The translations under genes were made by a program, and so were the position numbers. This document shows, piece after piece, positions 33,891 through 43,261 of a stretch of DNA of 64,000 nucleotides; the stretch's first letter is position 1; each line of letters opens with the position of its first letter. This DNA is from Paenibacillus sp. LHD-38. GTDB lineage: Bacteria; Bacillota; Bacilli; Paenibacillales; Paenibacillaceae. Location: positions 1 to 64,000 of the forward strand of contig NZ_JAVIFU010000010.1 of assembly GCF_031157315.1 (NCBI RefSeq), read 5' to 3'. The notes under the pieces were generated by a model. It saw only the letters and a program-made list of their open reading frames with translations, did not search any database and was not told the origin of the DNA.

Positions 33891-34673
33891 TCAAAACTCG
33901 TTTCTGTTTGTCGAGTTTATCCGCAAACGGCCATAGGCCAGCACAATGACCAGCAGCAAGAGGATAGCCGCAAAGATATGGGCATTTTCGAGCAAAAACG
34001 AATGGTCATTCCCAGGCACGATCAAGAACAGACCCTGCGCAGCTTCACGGCCTGGAATACCGTAAACGAGACAATACATCACATTTAAGCCCATATGGAT
34101 CCCCGTATTCATCCAAATTGAGCCCGATCTTAAAAGTACATAACCGAGAGTCAAGCCCAATACAATTGAGAAAATCGTATTCTGAACGCTAAAGCCTACT
34201 AACCAAACATCATCCAGTGCATAAATAAATGCAGATATAAACAATAAATAAACATTTCGTATTTTCCCCTTGAGATGGGCGAACACATATCCTCTTACAA
34301 TGAGATCATTAATTAGCGAACCAAGAAACATGCCCGCGAACACTTCTAAAATAAAAACAATCGCTTGCGGCGCTTTCTTTATTCCATCGACATGAAAATC
34401 CCCAAAAGCCCATAAAAGCAAATACATCGCTGCCCAAATGCCTGCACCGAATAAAAAACCGATTCGCAGGTTTCTTTTCCAACCGTAATGAGCCCTGATG
34501 CCCAAATCGCTTATTCCCCCCAGACCCGTGAGCTTAGCTACGTGATGGGCTAATACAAAAAAGAAGCACGCATACGTCAGCCATAGAAAGGTATTAAGAG
34601 GGTATAACAACGGAACCACATTAAAATATAAATCGATAATCATAAAACCAATAATCGCAAATAACATGCTCAT
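33891..34673 (-). CDS. CPBP-family (Abi/CaaX-protease-like) membrane protein, altered active site
   Basis: 260 residues with about seven hydrophobic segments. The CPBP domain shows SLINDLIVRGYVFAHLKG where active members have E-E-x-x-x-R-G: the two Glu are Asn-Asp here, while Arg-Gly remains. NTGIHMGLNV keeps the later His/Asn region. It may therefore be a non-proteolytic member. ATG 34673 has AGGAAGTG upstream. It stands alone between a leader RNA and a strong terminator. Confidence 0.7.
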   Translation of the reverse strand: MSMLFAIIGFMIIDLYFNVVPLLYPLNTFLWLTYACFFFVLAHHVAKLTGLGGISDLGIRAHYGWKRNLRIGFLFGAGIWAAMYLLLWAFGDFHVDGIKKAPQAIVFILEVFAGMFLGSLINDLIVRGYVFAHLKGKIRNVYLLFISAFIYALDDVWLVGFSVQNTIFSIVLGLTLGYVLLRSGSIWMNTGIHMGLNVMYCLVYGIPGREAAQGLFLIVPGNDHSFLLENAHIFAAILLLLVIVLAYGRLRINSTNRNEF

Positions 34674-34817
34674 ATGATGAACACTTCCTATGCATGATGG
34701 ATAGTAACTTCCAAAATATATTCGCTCTTTTCCGATTATCCCCTTCTTATTTTCTCACTTTCACCTGTTTACCTTCCGATACGCAACGTTCCAGCGCTAT
34801 AATTACTAGCGCATGTC

Positions 34818-34866
34818 AAAACCCCGGAGGAGATGGGCTTTTGCCCATCTCCTCCGGGGTTTTTGC
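34818..34866. terminator. Strong bidirectional terminator
   Basis: AAAACCCCGGAGGAGATGGGC pairs perfectly with its reverse complement around a TTTT loop and runs into TTTTT. It is just after the GH26 gene on the minus strand. Confidence 0.9.
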
Positions 34867-34881
34867 TAGGTATCACTTTAG

Positions 34882-37800
34882 TTAGGCTTCATTCACGCTG
34901 AGCGTGATATCATCCACATAGACAGCTGCGGTACCGGAGCCGCTAGTCGGCTCAATCTTAATGCCGATTGACTTCACGGCATCACGGTCTGCTACGCCGC
35001 TTAACGAAATCGTTAAGGTCTTGAATCCGGATGAATCGACACTGACCGCTGCGCCGCTATCGTACCAGGCCCAGTTCGTGCCGGTCTTTATATATAACCG
35101 CACGTTGGCTGATCCTGCAGACAGCTTCACCTTGACGCTGATAGCATCTACTGCCGATACATCAAGCGCCGATACTTTTGTAAGCTCGAAGCCTGTTCCC
35201 GTTAAGCTAAAGGAAGAGCTCAACGAATGCGTACCGCTTGCCGCTGCATCCGTCGTAATAATCGGAGCAGCAGCGCTTGCTTCGTTAGCTTCTACGATAA
35301 AACCCGAAGCATCGCTTTCAAAGTCGTACAGGGTTCCGGCAGGTGAAGGCGAACTTCCCGCTCCGCCGCCTCCATTCGGCACTCCGCCAGTCCCATCATT
35401 AATGGCCTCAATATCATCGAAATACAAGCTGCTGCTGAGCGCTGCACCCGATACCGCGTTTACATAGATAGAGAAATCCTGCACGTTCTTAAGGCTAACC
35501 TTATTGATTTTTTTGCCGGCGTTGCCTGTATCCCAAGGCGCAACCGCAAATTCATTAAAGTGAAGGCTCACCCATTCTCCGGTGGTGCCTGTCAGAGACG
35601 GGTACGCCTCATATGAAACACCGTCGATCCGAAGCTGAATTACAAGCTTTTGATTCGAGCCATCCGGTACGATCCAGAACTTCAGCTTGTTAAAGGCAGA
35701 CCAATCCACGCCGCCAAGCCCTTTTGTAATGCCGGCATAGCCAGAACCTGCCAGCGTATAGTCGAATTTCATGGCGTAATTGCCGCCGCTCTCATGTGCG
35801 GGATCAAGGCCGACTGCAACCGAGTCCCCTCCAGCTTTTACGAACTTCGCCTGCAGCGCAGCGTTTACGCCTTGATATCCCTCAAAATCATCCACTAATG
35901 AAGGGATAACAGGCGGTTCAAAGTAACTGTTAATCAACTGAATATTATCGATATAAATCGGGCCGTCCAACTGCAGCCCGTTTCCGATGATCGATACCGC
36001 AAGTCCCGTTGCCGCAGCCGACTTGTCTGCGTCATTCATATCAACGGTCGCGGAGTAACGTGCGTATTCTACGCCGTTAACCGTTACTTTTTCTAACTCT
36101 GCCAGCTTTTCTTCCGTTGTCAGCATGCCGTATTTACCCTCATCCGACCAGTCCGGAGGGAGCATAACGACCGTACGCAAACTCGCATTCGCATTGACTG
36201 AGCCTGCCGACACCGGAATCCATGCGTCCAATTTCACTCGATTAACGGAAGCAAGAGGCACGGAGCTTGCAGCATCTGTCAGCTCCAGCTTAAATTCCTG
36301 CCAGCTGTCGCTTTGCACGGCACCGGTCACGTTTAGTTTAAGCGTGCCGCTCTCGTTAAAGCTCTCATGCGCAAGCGCGAGGGTCATCGTATCCGGCCAT
36401 GTTCCGTTATTTTGAATGCCGTTTATTTGATCGTCAAAGGTATATGACTTCAATGCAATCTCATCGGCTTTGATAAACGTTGAAATCGACTGCTCCAATA
36501 CTACGTCGTTTTGTTTGTAAACTTTCACGGTAATGGCTGCAGTCTTCCCGTTTTGCTCCCCTGCAGGAGACCAGCTTGCCGAATAAAAACCCTCACCGTC
36601 CAAGCTCATCGGCACTTCAGCCGATCCACCCTCTGCTACATACACGACCTTGGAAGGCGACGCGTTCAGAACTCTCGCACGAACAAGTGTCTCATTGTCT
36701 TTTAGAGTTCCTTGATGAACAGGAGTTACAATATGCAGGTAAGGCTGCTCTGCTGCTGCTTTGATTTGTTTGCTGTAAACATCCCCGACCTCAGCCGCAA
36801 ATGCGGTATACGGGTCATTATAGTAAGCAACCAAATCGTTTAACAGCTCATGGTCGCCCAGTGCCGGAGCGTTGCGGTAAGGAACAAATAAGTTGCCGTT
36901 TGCACTGAAATTCGCCCATGTCTGCATGTAAGAAATCCGCTTTGCATCGGGATCGGATTTAATCGCGTTCAACACCCTCGTAAACCACTCCGTATCCGCA
37001 TTCCCTTGCTGCAGCATACCCTGCGGACTGTAGCCAAATTCGGAGAACGTCGCAATTTTCCCCTTTGAATCAGCCAGCTTCGAAATCATCGCCAAATCAT
37101 CAACCAATAGATTTAGAAATGTCTCGCTCCCTGGGTTTTGCTGATTGTCGTATTGATCCATGCCAAGGATGTCCACATAGTCATCGCCGGGGTAAGTCGT
37201 CAAATAGTTGTCTTCGCTGCCGGCAAATGTACCGTTTGGCGAATACACGTACAGCAAGCTGTGAACATCTTTCTGGTCGCGTAAATATTCAACCGTATAG
37301 CGGTATATTTCTACGTACTCGCTCGTTGTGGTCGTTTTGGCGCCCCACCAGAACCAACCTCCGTTTTGCTCGTGGAATGGACGGAATAAAATCGGAATCA
37401 GCTTACCGTCATCATCCTTCAGATTGCCCGCAAGCAAAGCGATTTGATCGAGAAAGGCGTTATAGTCCCCATTCTTGTCGCCGCCCGGCAAAATATGCTG
37501 AACGACCGAGCCTGCCGTATCATTAAAGCTGCCGCCCGTTACGAAGTTGGGCATATGGGCGCTTAGCGTAACGATACCGCCGAGCTCATGCGCTTCTTTC
37601 ATTTTGGCGATGAGATTGATTCTGCTTTGCTCGTAATCACTAAACACGCCCGGCTTTTCTTTGCCCTCAAGACTAAGCGTATCCCAACCGAATACCGCCG
37701 GATAATCACCTACCGCGTTTTTGACATCGGACTGCGTTGCTGTCGTGTTCGTAAAGGACAAGCCCTCTGTCGTCGTGTGCTGATGACCAAACAACACCTG

Positions 37801-39018
37801 CTGTCCGCGCACATCATCCAAATAAGCAAACAAGGATTTCGTATAATCTGTGGCATCCGGATCCACCAGGTTCTCTACCCGCTCCGTGCTGCCGCCTCCG
37901 CTGCTGCCTGAGCCGGAGCCAGCGGAAGCCGCTTCAACAACTCCGTTTTTTATCGCTGCCTCACCTTTTTTAAGCTCGCTCCCGTTCAGCTTGACGCCGT
38001 CTGCTAAAATAGAAGCTTTTTTCACATCGCCCTGGCCTTTAAGCAGCGTACCGCTTGCGCCTGCATTTAACGTAAGGCCGTCAATGCGCGTGCCTGCGTT
38101 TAGCTCCAACGTAAATTCGCTGTCCGCCGCTAAATGCTGCGCAGTTGAGCCGTTGCTGAAGAGGACGCGAACGGGACCATCCTCCCGGTCAACCTCTACA
38201 TCCGCCAGCGTAGAATGATCAACCGTAACGCTGTTTACGCCCCCGCCCCATACGAATGTTTTACCTTTCACGGTAACATTCACGAGCTTCGCATCGCCAT
38301 CGCCAATGGCCGAGGTCAAATACAAATTACCGGAGATCGTCATGTCCTTCAGCACGACATCGGTGCCGCCGACAACAACATTACTCCCTGCGGATATACC
38401 TGCAAATTCACCTGCTTGCGGGTAATACCCTGTGACAAGCTTATCAATGACTGATACAAGCTCGGCTCTCGTTAATTTCCCCTTCGGTTTGAAGGAGCCG
38501 TCCTCATACCCGCTAAGCACATCGGATAAAGCGTCAACAGCCGTCTTCGCATAGCCGGCTATGTCATCCTCGTCTTTAAAGGAAACGCTGCCATTTTCTT
38601 TCAGCTGAAAGGCCTTAGCCAGAAGTACTACCGCGTCTTGACGGGTAACGGCATCCAGCGCCTTGGCCTTATTTGAAGGATATCCCTCATAGTAGCCCGC
38701 CGCCCGAGCAGCGGAAACGGATTTAGCGTACCAAGCCGATGCCTCCACGTCAGAAAACAGCTGCCCGGATTGTGCTTTGAACCCAAGCACTGCATTAATA
38801 ATCGTTACGAGCTCTGCGCGCGTAATGTTCTTATTGGGACTAAAGGAGCCGTCGGAGTAGCCCTTCACGACCCCGTTAGCCTGCCATCTCTCAATTGCCG
38901 ATTGAGCCCAGTGCCCTTGCACATCCGTCGTCGCTGCTTGAGCGAAAGCAGGCATGACAACCGATAAAACAAGTACAGGCGCAACGACCGCTGCTACCCA
39001 CTTACGTATTTTCTTCAT
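34882..39018 (-). CDS. SLH-anchored multidomain GH26 beta-mannanase
   Basis: 1378-residue exported enzyme. Signal peptide about 1-28; three SLH domains about 30-75, 88-137 and 146-192; a repetitive beta domain about 200-365; Gly/Ser linker about 366-378; a GH26 catalytic domain about 388-720 with acid/base E550 in LFRPFHEQNGGWFWWG and nucleophile E660 in IATFSEFGYSP; then an Ig-like segment and three carbohydrate-binding-like beta modules to the end (DDFEG..., YDFESD...). It should cut mannan or glucomannan while held on the cell wall. ATG 39018 follows AGGAGGCTTAGA. Confidence 0.88.
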   Translation of the reverse strand: MKKIRKWVAAVVAPVLVLSVVMPAFAQAATTDVQGHWAQSAIERWQANGVVKGYSDGSFSPNKNITRAELVTIINAVLGFKAQSGQLFSDVEASAWYAKSVSAARAAGYYEGYPSNKAKALDAVTRQDAVVLLAKAFQLKENGSVSFKDEDDIAGYAKTAVDALSDVLSGYEDGSFKPKGKLTRAELVSVIDKLVTGYYPQAGEFAGISAGSNVVVGGTDVVLKDMTISGNLYLTSAIGDGDAKLVNVTVKGKTFVWGGGVNSVTVDHSTLADVEVDREDGPVRVLFSNGSTAQHLAADSEFTLELNAGTRIDGLTLNAGASGTLLKGQGDVKKASILADGVKLNGSELKKGEAAIKNGVVEAASAGSGSGSSGGGSTERVENLVDPDATDYTKSLFAYLDDVRGQQVLFGHQHTTTEGLSFTNTTATQSDVKNAVGDYPAVFGWDTLSLEGKEKPGVFSDYEQSRINLIAKMKEAHELGGIVTLSAHMPNFVTGGSFNDTAGSVVQHILPGGDKNGDYNAFLDQIALLAGNLKDDDGKLIPILFRPFHEQNGGWFWWGAKTTTTSEYVEIYRYTVEYLRDQKDVHSLLYVYSPNGTFAGSEDNYLTTYPGDDYVDILGMDQYDNQQNPGSETFLNLLVDDLAMISKLADSKGKIATFSEFGYSPQGMLQQGNADTEWFTRVLNAIKSDPDAKRISYMQTWANFSANGNLFVPYRNAPALGDHELLNDLVAYYNDPYTAFAAEVGDVYSKQIKAAAEQPYLHIVTPVHQGTLKDNETLVRARVLNASPSKVVYVAEGGSAEVPMSLDGEGFYSASWSPAGEQNGKTAAITVKVYKQNDVVLEQSISTFIKADEIALKSYTFDDQINGIQNNGTWPDTMTLALAHESFNESGTLKLNVTGAVQSDSWQEFKLELTDAASSVPLASVNRVKLDAWIPVSAGSVNANASLRTVVMLPPDWSDEGKYGMLTTEEKLAELEKVTVNGVEYARYSATVDMNDADKSAAATGLAVSIIGNGLQLDGPIYIDNIQLINSYFEPPVIPSLVDDFEGYQGVNAALQAKFVKAGGDSVAVGLDPAHESGGNYAMKFDYTLAGSGYAGITKGLGGVDWSAFNKLKFWIVPDGSNQKLVIQLRIDGVSYEAYPSLTGTTGEWVSLHFNEFAVAPWDTGNAGKKINKVSLKNVQDFSIYVNAVSGAALSSSLYFDDIEAINDGTGGVPNGGGGAGSSPSPAGTLYDFESDASGFIVEANEASAAAPIITTDAAASGTHSLSSSFSLTGTGFELTKVSALDVSAVDAISVKVKLSAGSANVRLYIKTGTNWAWYDSGAAVSVDSSGFKTLTISLSGVADRDAVKSIGIKIEPTSGSGTAAVYVDDITLSVNEA

Positions 39019-39069
39019 TCTAAGCCTCCTGTAAATTTGTTATTTTTGTTATTGTTTATGACTGGTTTA

Positions 39070-39083
39070 TGTAAGCGTTTAAT
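39070..39083. promoter_or_regulatory. cre-like catabolite-repression site upstream of the mannanase
   Basis: TGTAAGCGTTTAAT matches TGWAANCGNTNWCA except for the last two bases. It lies 52 bases before the mannanase start, where CcpA could repress. Two mismatches make it tentative. Confidence 0.4.
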
Positions 39084-39296
39084 TATTAGTATATCGCCTG
39101 GTTTTGTAGAAAAAAATGGTCTACACTAGCTTTTATAGGCTTAAAATGATTTTTCATTGATTATTTTGTTATTTTGTTAGGTTAGTATTTAGGCCTGTTA
39201 ACCGGAAATGCTGCTATCCGAATGAAGGCTATCCCTCTATGAGATCGCAAGATATTCGCAATTAAATCAAGCAATATGATATTATACAAGTTGGAC

Positions 39297-39539
39297 AAGC
39301 GTAAACGGCTGTCGCCGTCCTATGGTGGCAAAAGCTCGTTTCGCGTAGATATATAAGCACATTTATATATGAATGTATAAAGCCTTATATATCAAGCGTA
39401 AACGGCTGTCGCCATCCTTTGGCGGCAAAAGCTCGTTTCGCGTAGATATATAAGCACATTTATATGTGAATGTATAAAGCCTTATATATCAAGCGTAAAC
39501 GGCTGTCGCCATCCTTTGGCGGCATAAGCTCGTTTCGCG
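39297..39539 (+). repeat. 97-bp tandem array of REP-like hairpin repeats
   Basis: The 49-base palindromic repeat starts at 39297, 39394 and 39491, a period of exactly 97. Between copies are 48-base AT-rich spacers that are themselves palindromic (GATATATAAG / CTTATATATC) and differ at one base. The array is 2.5 units long and lies between the divergent mannanase and cyclophilin genes. The rest of the 39019-39625 gap is AT-rich with no gene. Confidence 0.85.
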
Positions 39540-39625
39540 GTGAAAATTTTAATAATAGCGAATGCAGAGCCCTTCACAAGCTCAACAAGCTCTTTTTCAT
39601 TCGCAAATATAAGGAGGATATTGAA

Positions 39626-40333
39626 ATGCTTTTGATAAACAAACGCCTTGGAATGATGCTGCTCCTTATGCTTATCTTGGTCATTGTAGCAGGCTGCGGC
39701 GGAACCAAAACCCCGAATAACGGCGAGACGACCGGCGCGGGCGGCGGCAATACGAACACAACAACGCCTACGGAAGCGCCTGCCGAGGATGGTCCTGCGC
39801 TCCTGGGCCCGGACAAGCATCCTGTCGTAACGATTCAGCTGAGCAATGACAAAATCATCAAGCTTGAGCTTTACCCAGAGGTTGCTCCGAACTCCGTAAA
39901 CAACTTTATTTCTCTCATTAACAAAGGCTTCTATGACGGTGTCATTTTTCACCGCGTTATTCCAGACTTTATGATTCAAGGCGGAGATCCTGACGGAACC
40001 GGCATGGGCGGACCAGGCTACAGCATTCCTGGCGAATTCAACAGCAACGGCTTCGAGAACAAGCTGAAGCATACGCGCGGAGTGCTCTCTATGGCCCGCT
40101 CAAACGACCCCGATTCAGGCGGCTCGCAGTTTTTCATTATGGTAGCAGAATATCCATCGCTGGATAATGAATATGCCGCTTTCGGCAAAGTAACGGAAGG
40201 CATGGAAGCCGTCGACGAGATCGTTAATCAAACAAAAGGCGCTAACGATAGACCAGAGAACCCGATTTCTATGAAAAAAGTAACGGTGGACACGTTGGGC
40301 ATGACTTTTGAAGAGCCTACAAAAACAAAGTAA
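39626..40333 (+). CDS. Lipoprotein cyclophilin-type peptidyl-prolyl isomerase
   Basis: 235 residues. The signal segment ends in VIVAGC (lipid Cys about residue 23) with an Asn/Thr/Gly-rich linker. The cyclophilin domain (about 65-230) has the active-site FHRVIPDFMIQGGD, then GVLSMARSNDPDSGGSQFFI and AAFGKVTEGMEAVD, typical of bacterial PpiB-type enzymes. It should help folding of exported proteins outside the membrane. ATG 39626 follows AAGGAGGATATTGAA; the frame upstream runs through a hairpin repeat and is not coding. Confidence 0.88.
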   Translation: MLLINKRLGMMLLLMLILVIVAGCGGTKTPNNGETTGAGGGNTNTTTPTEAPAEDGPALLGPDKHPVVTIQLSNDKIIKLELYPEVAPNSVNNFISLINKGFYDGVIFHRVIPDFMIQGGDPDGTGMGGPGYSIPGEFNSNGFENKLKHTRGVLSMARSNDPDSGGSQFFIMVAEYPSLDNEYAAFGKVTEGMEAVDEIVNQTKGANDRPENPISMKKVTVDTLGMTFEEPTKTK

Positions 40334-40336
40334 GAG

Positions 40337-40367
40337 GAGAGAAGGGGATAGCCCTTCTCTTTTTTTA
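40337..40367 (+). terminator. Rho-independent terminator
   Basis: GAGAGAAGGG / CCCTTCTCT stem with short loop and seven T. Confidence 0.85.
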
Positions 40368-40446
40368 TGACCTGGTATATAATGATTTTGTTAATCAGTT
40401 AATATTTATATAACTAATATGGTGCAACCAAGGGGGATTAAGTAAA

Positions 40447-41967
40447 TTGAGGAAACCGACGATTATTTTGCTCACGGTATGCATGATGACCTTTATTAGC
40501 GCATGCAGCGGCGGCAATACAGGAAACCAAGTGACAAATACAGAGATCGCACAACCTACTGCGGCAACCGAGAATTCCGGCCACGCAAATTCGGAAGCGG
40601 TTACAATAGAAGAACCCGCATTTGCAGATGCCTCCGTACACGATCCATCGATTATTAAAGTGGACGATACCTTTTACATTTTTGGTTCACATTTGGCTGT
40701 CGCAAAGTCTAAGGACCTGATGTCCTGGGAGCAGCTCAACTCAAGTGTTTATGAAGGAAATCCAATCATTCCTGATGTATTGACGGAAATGAGCGAGGAG
40801 CTTGCGTGGGCCGAAACCGATACCTTCTGGGCGGGCGACGTCATCCAGCTGCCGGATGGCAAATTTTATATGTATTACAGCATGTGCAAAGGCGATTCCC
40901 CGCGTTCAGTGCTCGGCTATGCTGTCGCCGATAAGGTAGAGGGTCCTTATACGAATAAGGGAACGATTCTGAAATCCGGCATGTGGAATGAAGCGAGCGA
41001 GGATGGTACCGTATACGATGCGACGATTCATCCAAACGTGGTTGACCCTAATTTATTTTACGATAAAGACGGCATTCTCTGGATGGTTTACGGCTCTTAC
41101 TCAGGCGGGATTTTCATTATGAAAATGGATCCAAAAACCGGACTGCCCGAGCCCGGCCAAGGCTACGGCAAACGGCTGCTCGGCAACAATCACAGCCGCA
41201 TCGAAGCGCCGTATATGATGTACAGCAAAGAAACCGACTATTATTATCTGTTCCTCTCCTACGGCGGACTTGATTCAACTGGCGGCTATAATATCCGCGT
41301 CGCACGCTCGAAGAAGCCTGACGGTCCATTCCTCGACTCCGAGGGCAAGGATATGATCAACGCATTCGGCGCTGCCGGAACACTGTTCGACGATGTTTCT
41401 ATCGCACCATTCGGAGTGAAGCTCATGGGCAACTTCCAGATGGACAATGCGGATGGTGAAATCGCGAATATCGGAACGGGATACGCATCACCCGGCCACA
41501 ACTCTACTTATATCGATCCGGGGACAGGCAAAATGTTTATCATCTTCCATACCCGCTTCCCTTCGCGCGGCGAAGGCCATGAGGTGAGAGTGCATCAAAT
41601 GCTTATGAATACGGACGGTTGGCCCGTGATAGCTCCCCATCGTTATGCGGGTGAGACGGCCGAGCCCGTAAAAGCCGAGCAAATAATCGGTGAATATAAA
41701 TACGTGAATCACGGGAAGGACATTACAACGGATGTGAAACAAGCCAGTCTCATTACCCTTGGCAAAGACGGCACGATTTCCGGCAGCGTTAGCGGCACTT
41801 GGAAAAGCTCGGGGGACTTTGCGCTTGAGCTAACCATTGACGGCACGTTATATAAAGGCTCGCTGCTGCGCCAGTGGAATGAAGGCACACTTAGCTATGT
41901 CATGACTTTCAGCGCGCTCTCCCAAGAAGGCATTCTGATTTGGGGCAGTCACATCTCTAAGGAGTAG
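40447..41967 (+). CDS. Lipoprotein GH43 endo-1,5-alpha-L-arabinanase
   Basis: 506 residues. Lipobox ISAC at about residue 20. The five-blade GH43 domain shows D66 (VHDPSIIK, general base), D200 (VVDPNLFYDKDG, pKa modulator) and E253 (SRIEAPYMMY, general acid). A C-terminal beta domain (about 415-506, VSGTWKSSGDFALELTIDG) is typical of the larger extracellular arabinanases. It would cut arabinan side chains of pectin outside the cell. Start codon is TTG at 40447 with AGGGGG about 11 bases upstream, a weak initiation site. Confidence 0.88.
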   Translation: MRKPTIILLTVCMMTFISACSGGNTGNQVTNTEIAQPTAATENSGHANSEAVTIEEPAFADASVHDPSIIKVDDTFYIFGSHLAVAKSKDLMSWEQLNSSVYEGNPIIPDVLTEMSEELAWAETDTFWAGDVIQLPDGKFYMYYSMCKGDSPRSVLGYAVADKVEGPYTNKGTILKSGMWNEASEDGTVYDATIHPNVVDPNLFYDKDGILWMVYGSYSGGIFIMKMDPKTGLPEPGQGYGKRLLGNNHSRIEAPYMMYSKETDYYYLFLSYGGLDSTGGYNIRVARSKKPDGPFLDSEGKDMINAFGAAGTLFDDVSIAPFGVKLMGNFQMDNADGEIANIGTGYASPGHNSTYIDPGTGKMFIIFHTRFPSRGEGHEVRVHQMLMNTDGWPVIAPHRYAGETAEPVKAEQIIGEYKYVNHGKDITTDVKQASLITLGKDGTISGSVSGTWKSSGDFALELTIDGTLYKGSLLRQWNEGTLSYVMTFSALSQEGILIWGSHISKE

Positions 41968-42072
41968 CCATTTCTTGCGCAGCTGCGCCATCGCTTGGAT
42001 TCGCAGGCATGTTACCGGAATATCATCATATGGTGGAGTATAAGCCTGCTGCAAAAAAAGGATGGTGAAGCC

Positions 42073-42606
42073 ATGTACGGCTACGGCCCTGTCAGTGTGG
42101 TCAATTTAACGAATCCGCTAAATAAGTCATTGCAAGGAAAGTATTTTTTGGGCGAGACCGATCAGCTGAATCCGAACGATTCGAACCGGACCTGGGGAGC
42201 GCTAATCAACCCTCCTCATTCCGGCGTTAATCTTTATTTGAATGTTTATGTACTGAGCAACCTGTCGGATGATCATCTTGTGTCGCAAATTTGCTTCTGC
42301 TCAAATTTGCCCACGCGTGGAATGCAGTCACATGAGGTCTCATCAGCCAATCTCGCCCTGCACCCGGCGCCGCTTCCCCGGGGACAAGTACAATTTGGCA
42401 GCGGACTTGATACGACTGCGCTGGCCGCCGTTCCCGTGTCTACCAGAGTTATCCCCTCTTACTCCAGCATTTCCAGCGAGAAAGCAGGCCACTGGATTAT
42501 CGGACCCGGCAAAGCCATACTATTTACGTTAACGAGCTCCATGAACCGATCCGCCCCTGCGGTCATCTCCGTCGGCTGGTGGGAAGAGGCTCATGGCGTG
42601 TATTAA
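42073..42606 (+). CDS. DUF6143-like protein
   Basis: 177 residues, no signal peptide. LNKSLQGKYFLGETDQLN, WGALINPPHSGVNLYLNVYV, LVSQICFCSNLP, RVIPSYSSISSEKAGHWIIG and SVGWWEE look like a small beta-rich Bacillales family of unknown function (DUF6143). ATG 42073 follows AAAGGATGGTGAAGCC; an in-frame start at 41995 is less likely. Separate transcription from the arabinanase gene is uncertain. Confidence 0.6.
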   Translation: MYGYGPVSVVNLTNPLNKSLQGKYFLGETDQLNPNDSNRTWGALINPPHSGVNLYLNVYVLSNLSDDHLVSQICFCSNLPTRGMQSHEVSSANLALHPAPLPRGQVQFGSGLDTTALAAVPVSTRVIPSYSSISSEKAGHWIIGPGKAILFTLTSSMNRSAPAVISVGWWEEAHGVY

Positions 42607-42699
42607 CCTTGTTATAAGCTAGCGCCCTTGCAGTAACCTGCTCTTCTGATGCCGAAGAGGCGTTTGGGATGTCACAAACCTTGCCGCTGTAAGCTTGGT

Positions 42700-42733
42700 A
42701 CCCATGATCTTATTCCAAGATCATGGGTTTTTC
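42700..42733 (+). terminator. Rho-independent terminator
   Basis: ACCCATGATCTT / AAGATCATGGGT with a five-base loop and TTTTT. Confidence 0.85.
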
Positions 42734-42814
42734 ATGCGCTTAGTGAATATCCCAACCTACCTAATTTTAGTCTCGCAAATCCAGGGCATCCTCTTAGCCG
42801 CCAGCCGCTCCGGT

Positions 42815-43005
42815 ACACTGCAGTTTCTGCAGCAGAATGCCGGAATACGCATCTATTTTTTAGCTACAATGCATTTACTACAGCAGAATAGACGCCACAC
42901 GTTCCTATCCGCCTGAAAACAGGTACTCCCATTGCAGAAACTGCATTGTACGCCTTGATCCAACTCGTTTTTTGTCCATACATTGCAGAAACTACAACGT
43001 AGAAC
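42815..43005. repeat. Short inverted intergenic repeats, TGCAGTTTCTGCA family
   Basis: At about 42817 (ACTGCAGTTTCTGCAGCAGAA) and 42866 (ACAATGCATTTACTACAGCAG) the motif runs one way; at about 42931 (ATTGCAGAAACTGCATTGTA) and 42981 (CATTGCAGAAACTACAACG) it runs the other way. Two copies face two copies. No coding frame in 42607-43261 is convincing. Confidence 0.6.
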
Positions 43006-43205
43006 TCTGACCAAACTTTTATTACTCTTAGCTTCTGCAAGACCGTACGTCCAAAAATTTTCAAAGAACATTTAGACCAAGAACCCCATTACACCCGATA
43101 GAAATCGTCCGCATTGCCGCAGCAATCGCCGCATGCTCAAACTTAAATCGATACCTTCCGCATGCCGCTCGGTAACAACTCCAGATCACCAATAAACCAT
43201 TTGTT

Positions 43206-43256
43206 TTCATGAAAAAAGGGCTGTCTCTCGGGTCTTCAGACCTTTTGAGATAGCCC
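43206..43256 (-). terminator. Terminator-like hairpin at the edge of the IS630 remnant
   Basis: On the minus strand GGGGCTATCTC / GAGAGACAGCCC with a 17-base partly paired loop and TTTTTT. It directly abuts the truncated transposase sequence. Confidence 0.6.
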
Positions 43257-43261
43257 CTTAG

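Noticed and set aside
39470..39625. N-terminal extension of the cyclophilin gene
   Set aside because: The extension is translated hairpin repeat; the ATG at 39626 has an excellent site and begins a signal peptide.
42853..43071. 72-codon minus frame with repeated Cys-Ser-Phe-Cys-Asn
   Set aside because: The pattern comes from the TGCAGTTTCTGCA repeats read as codons.
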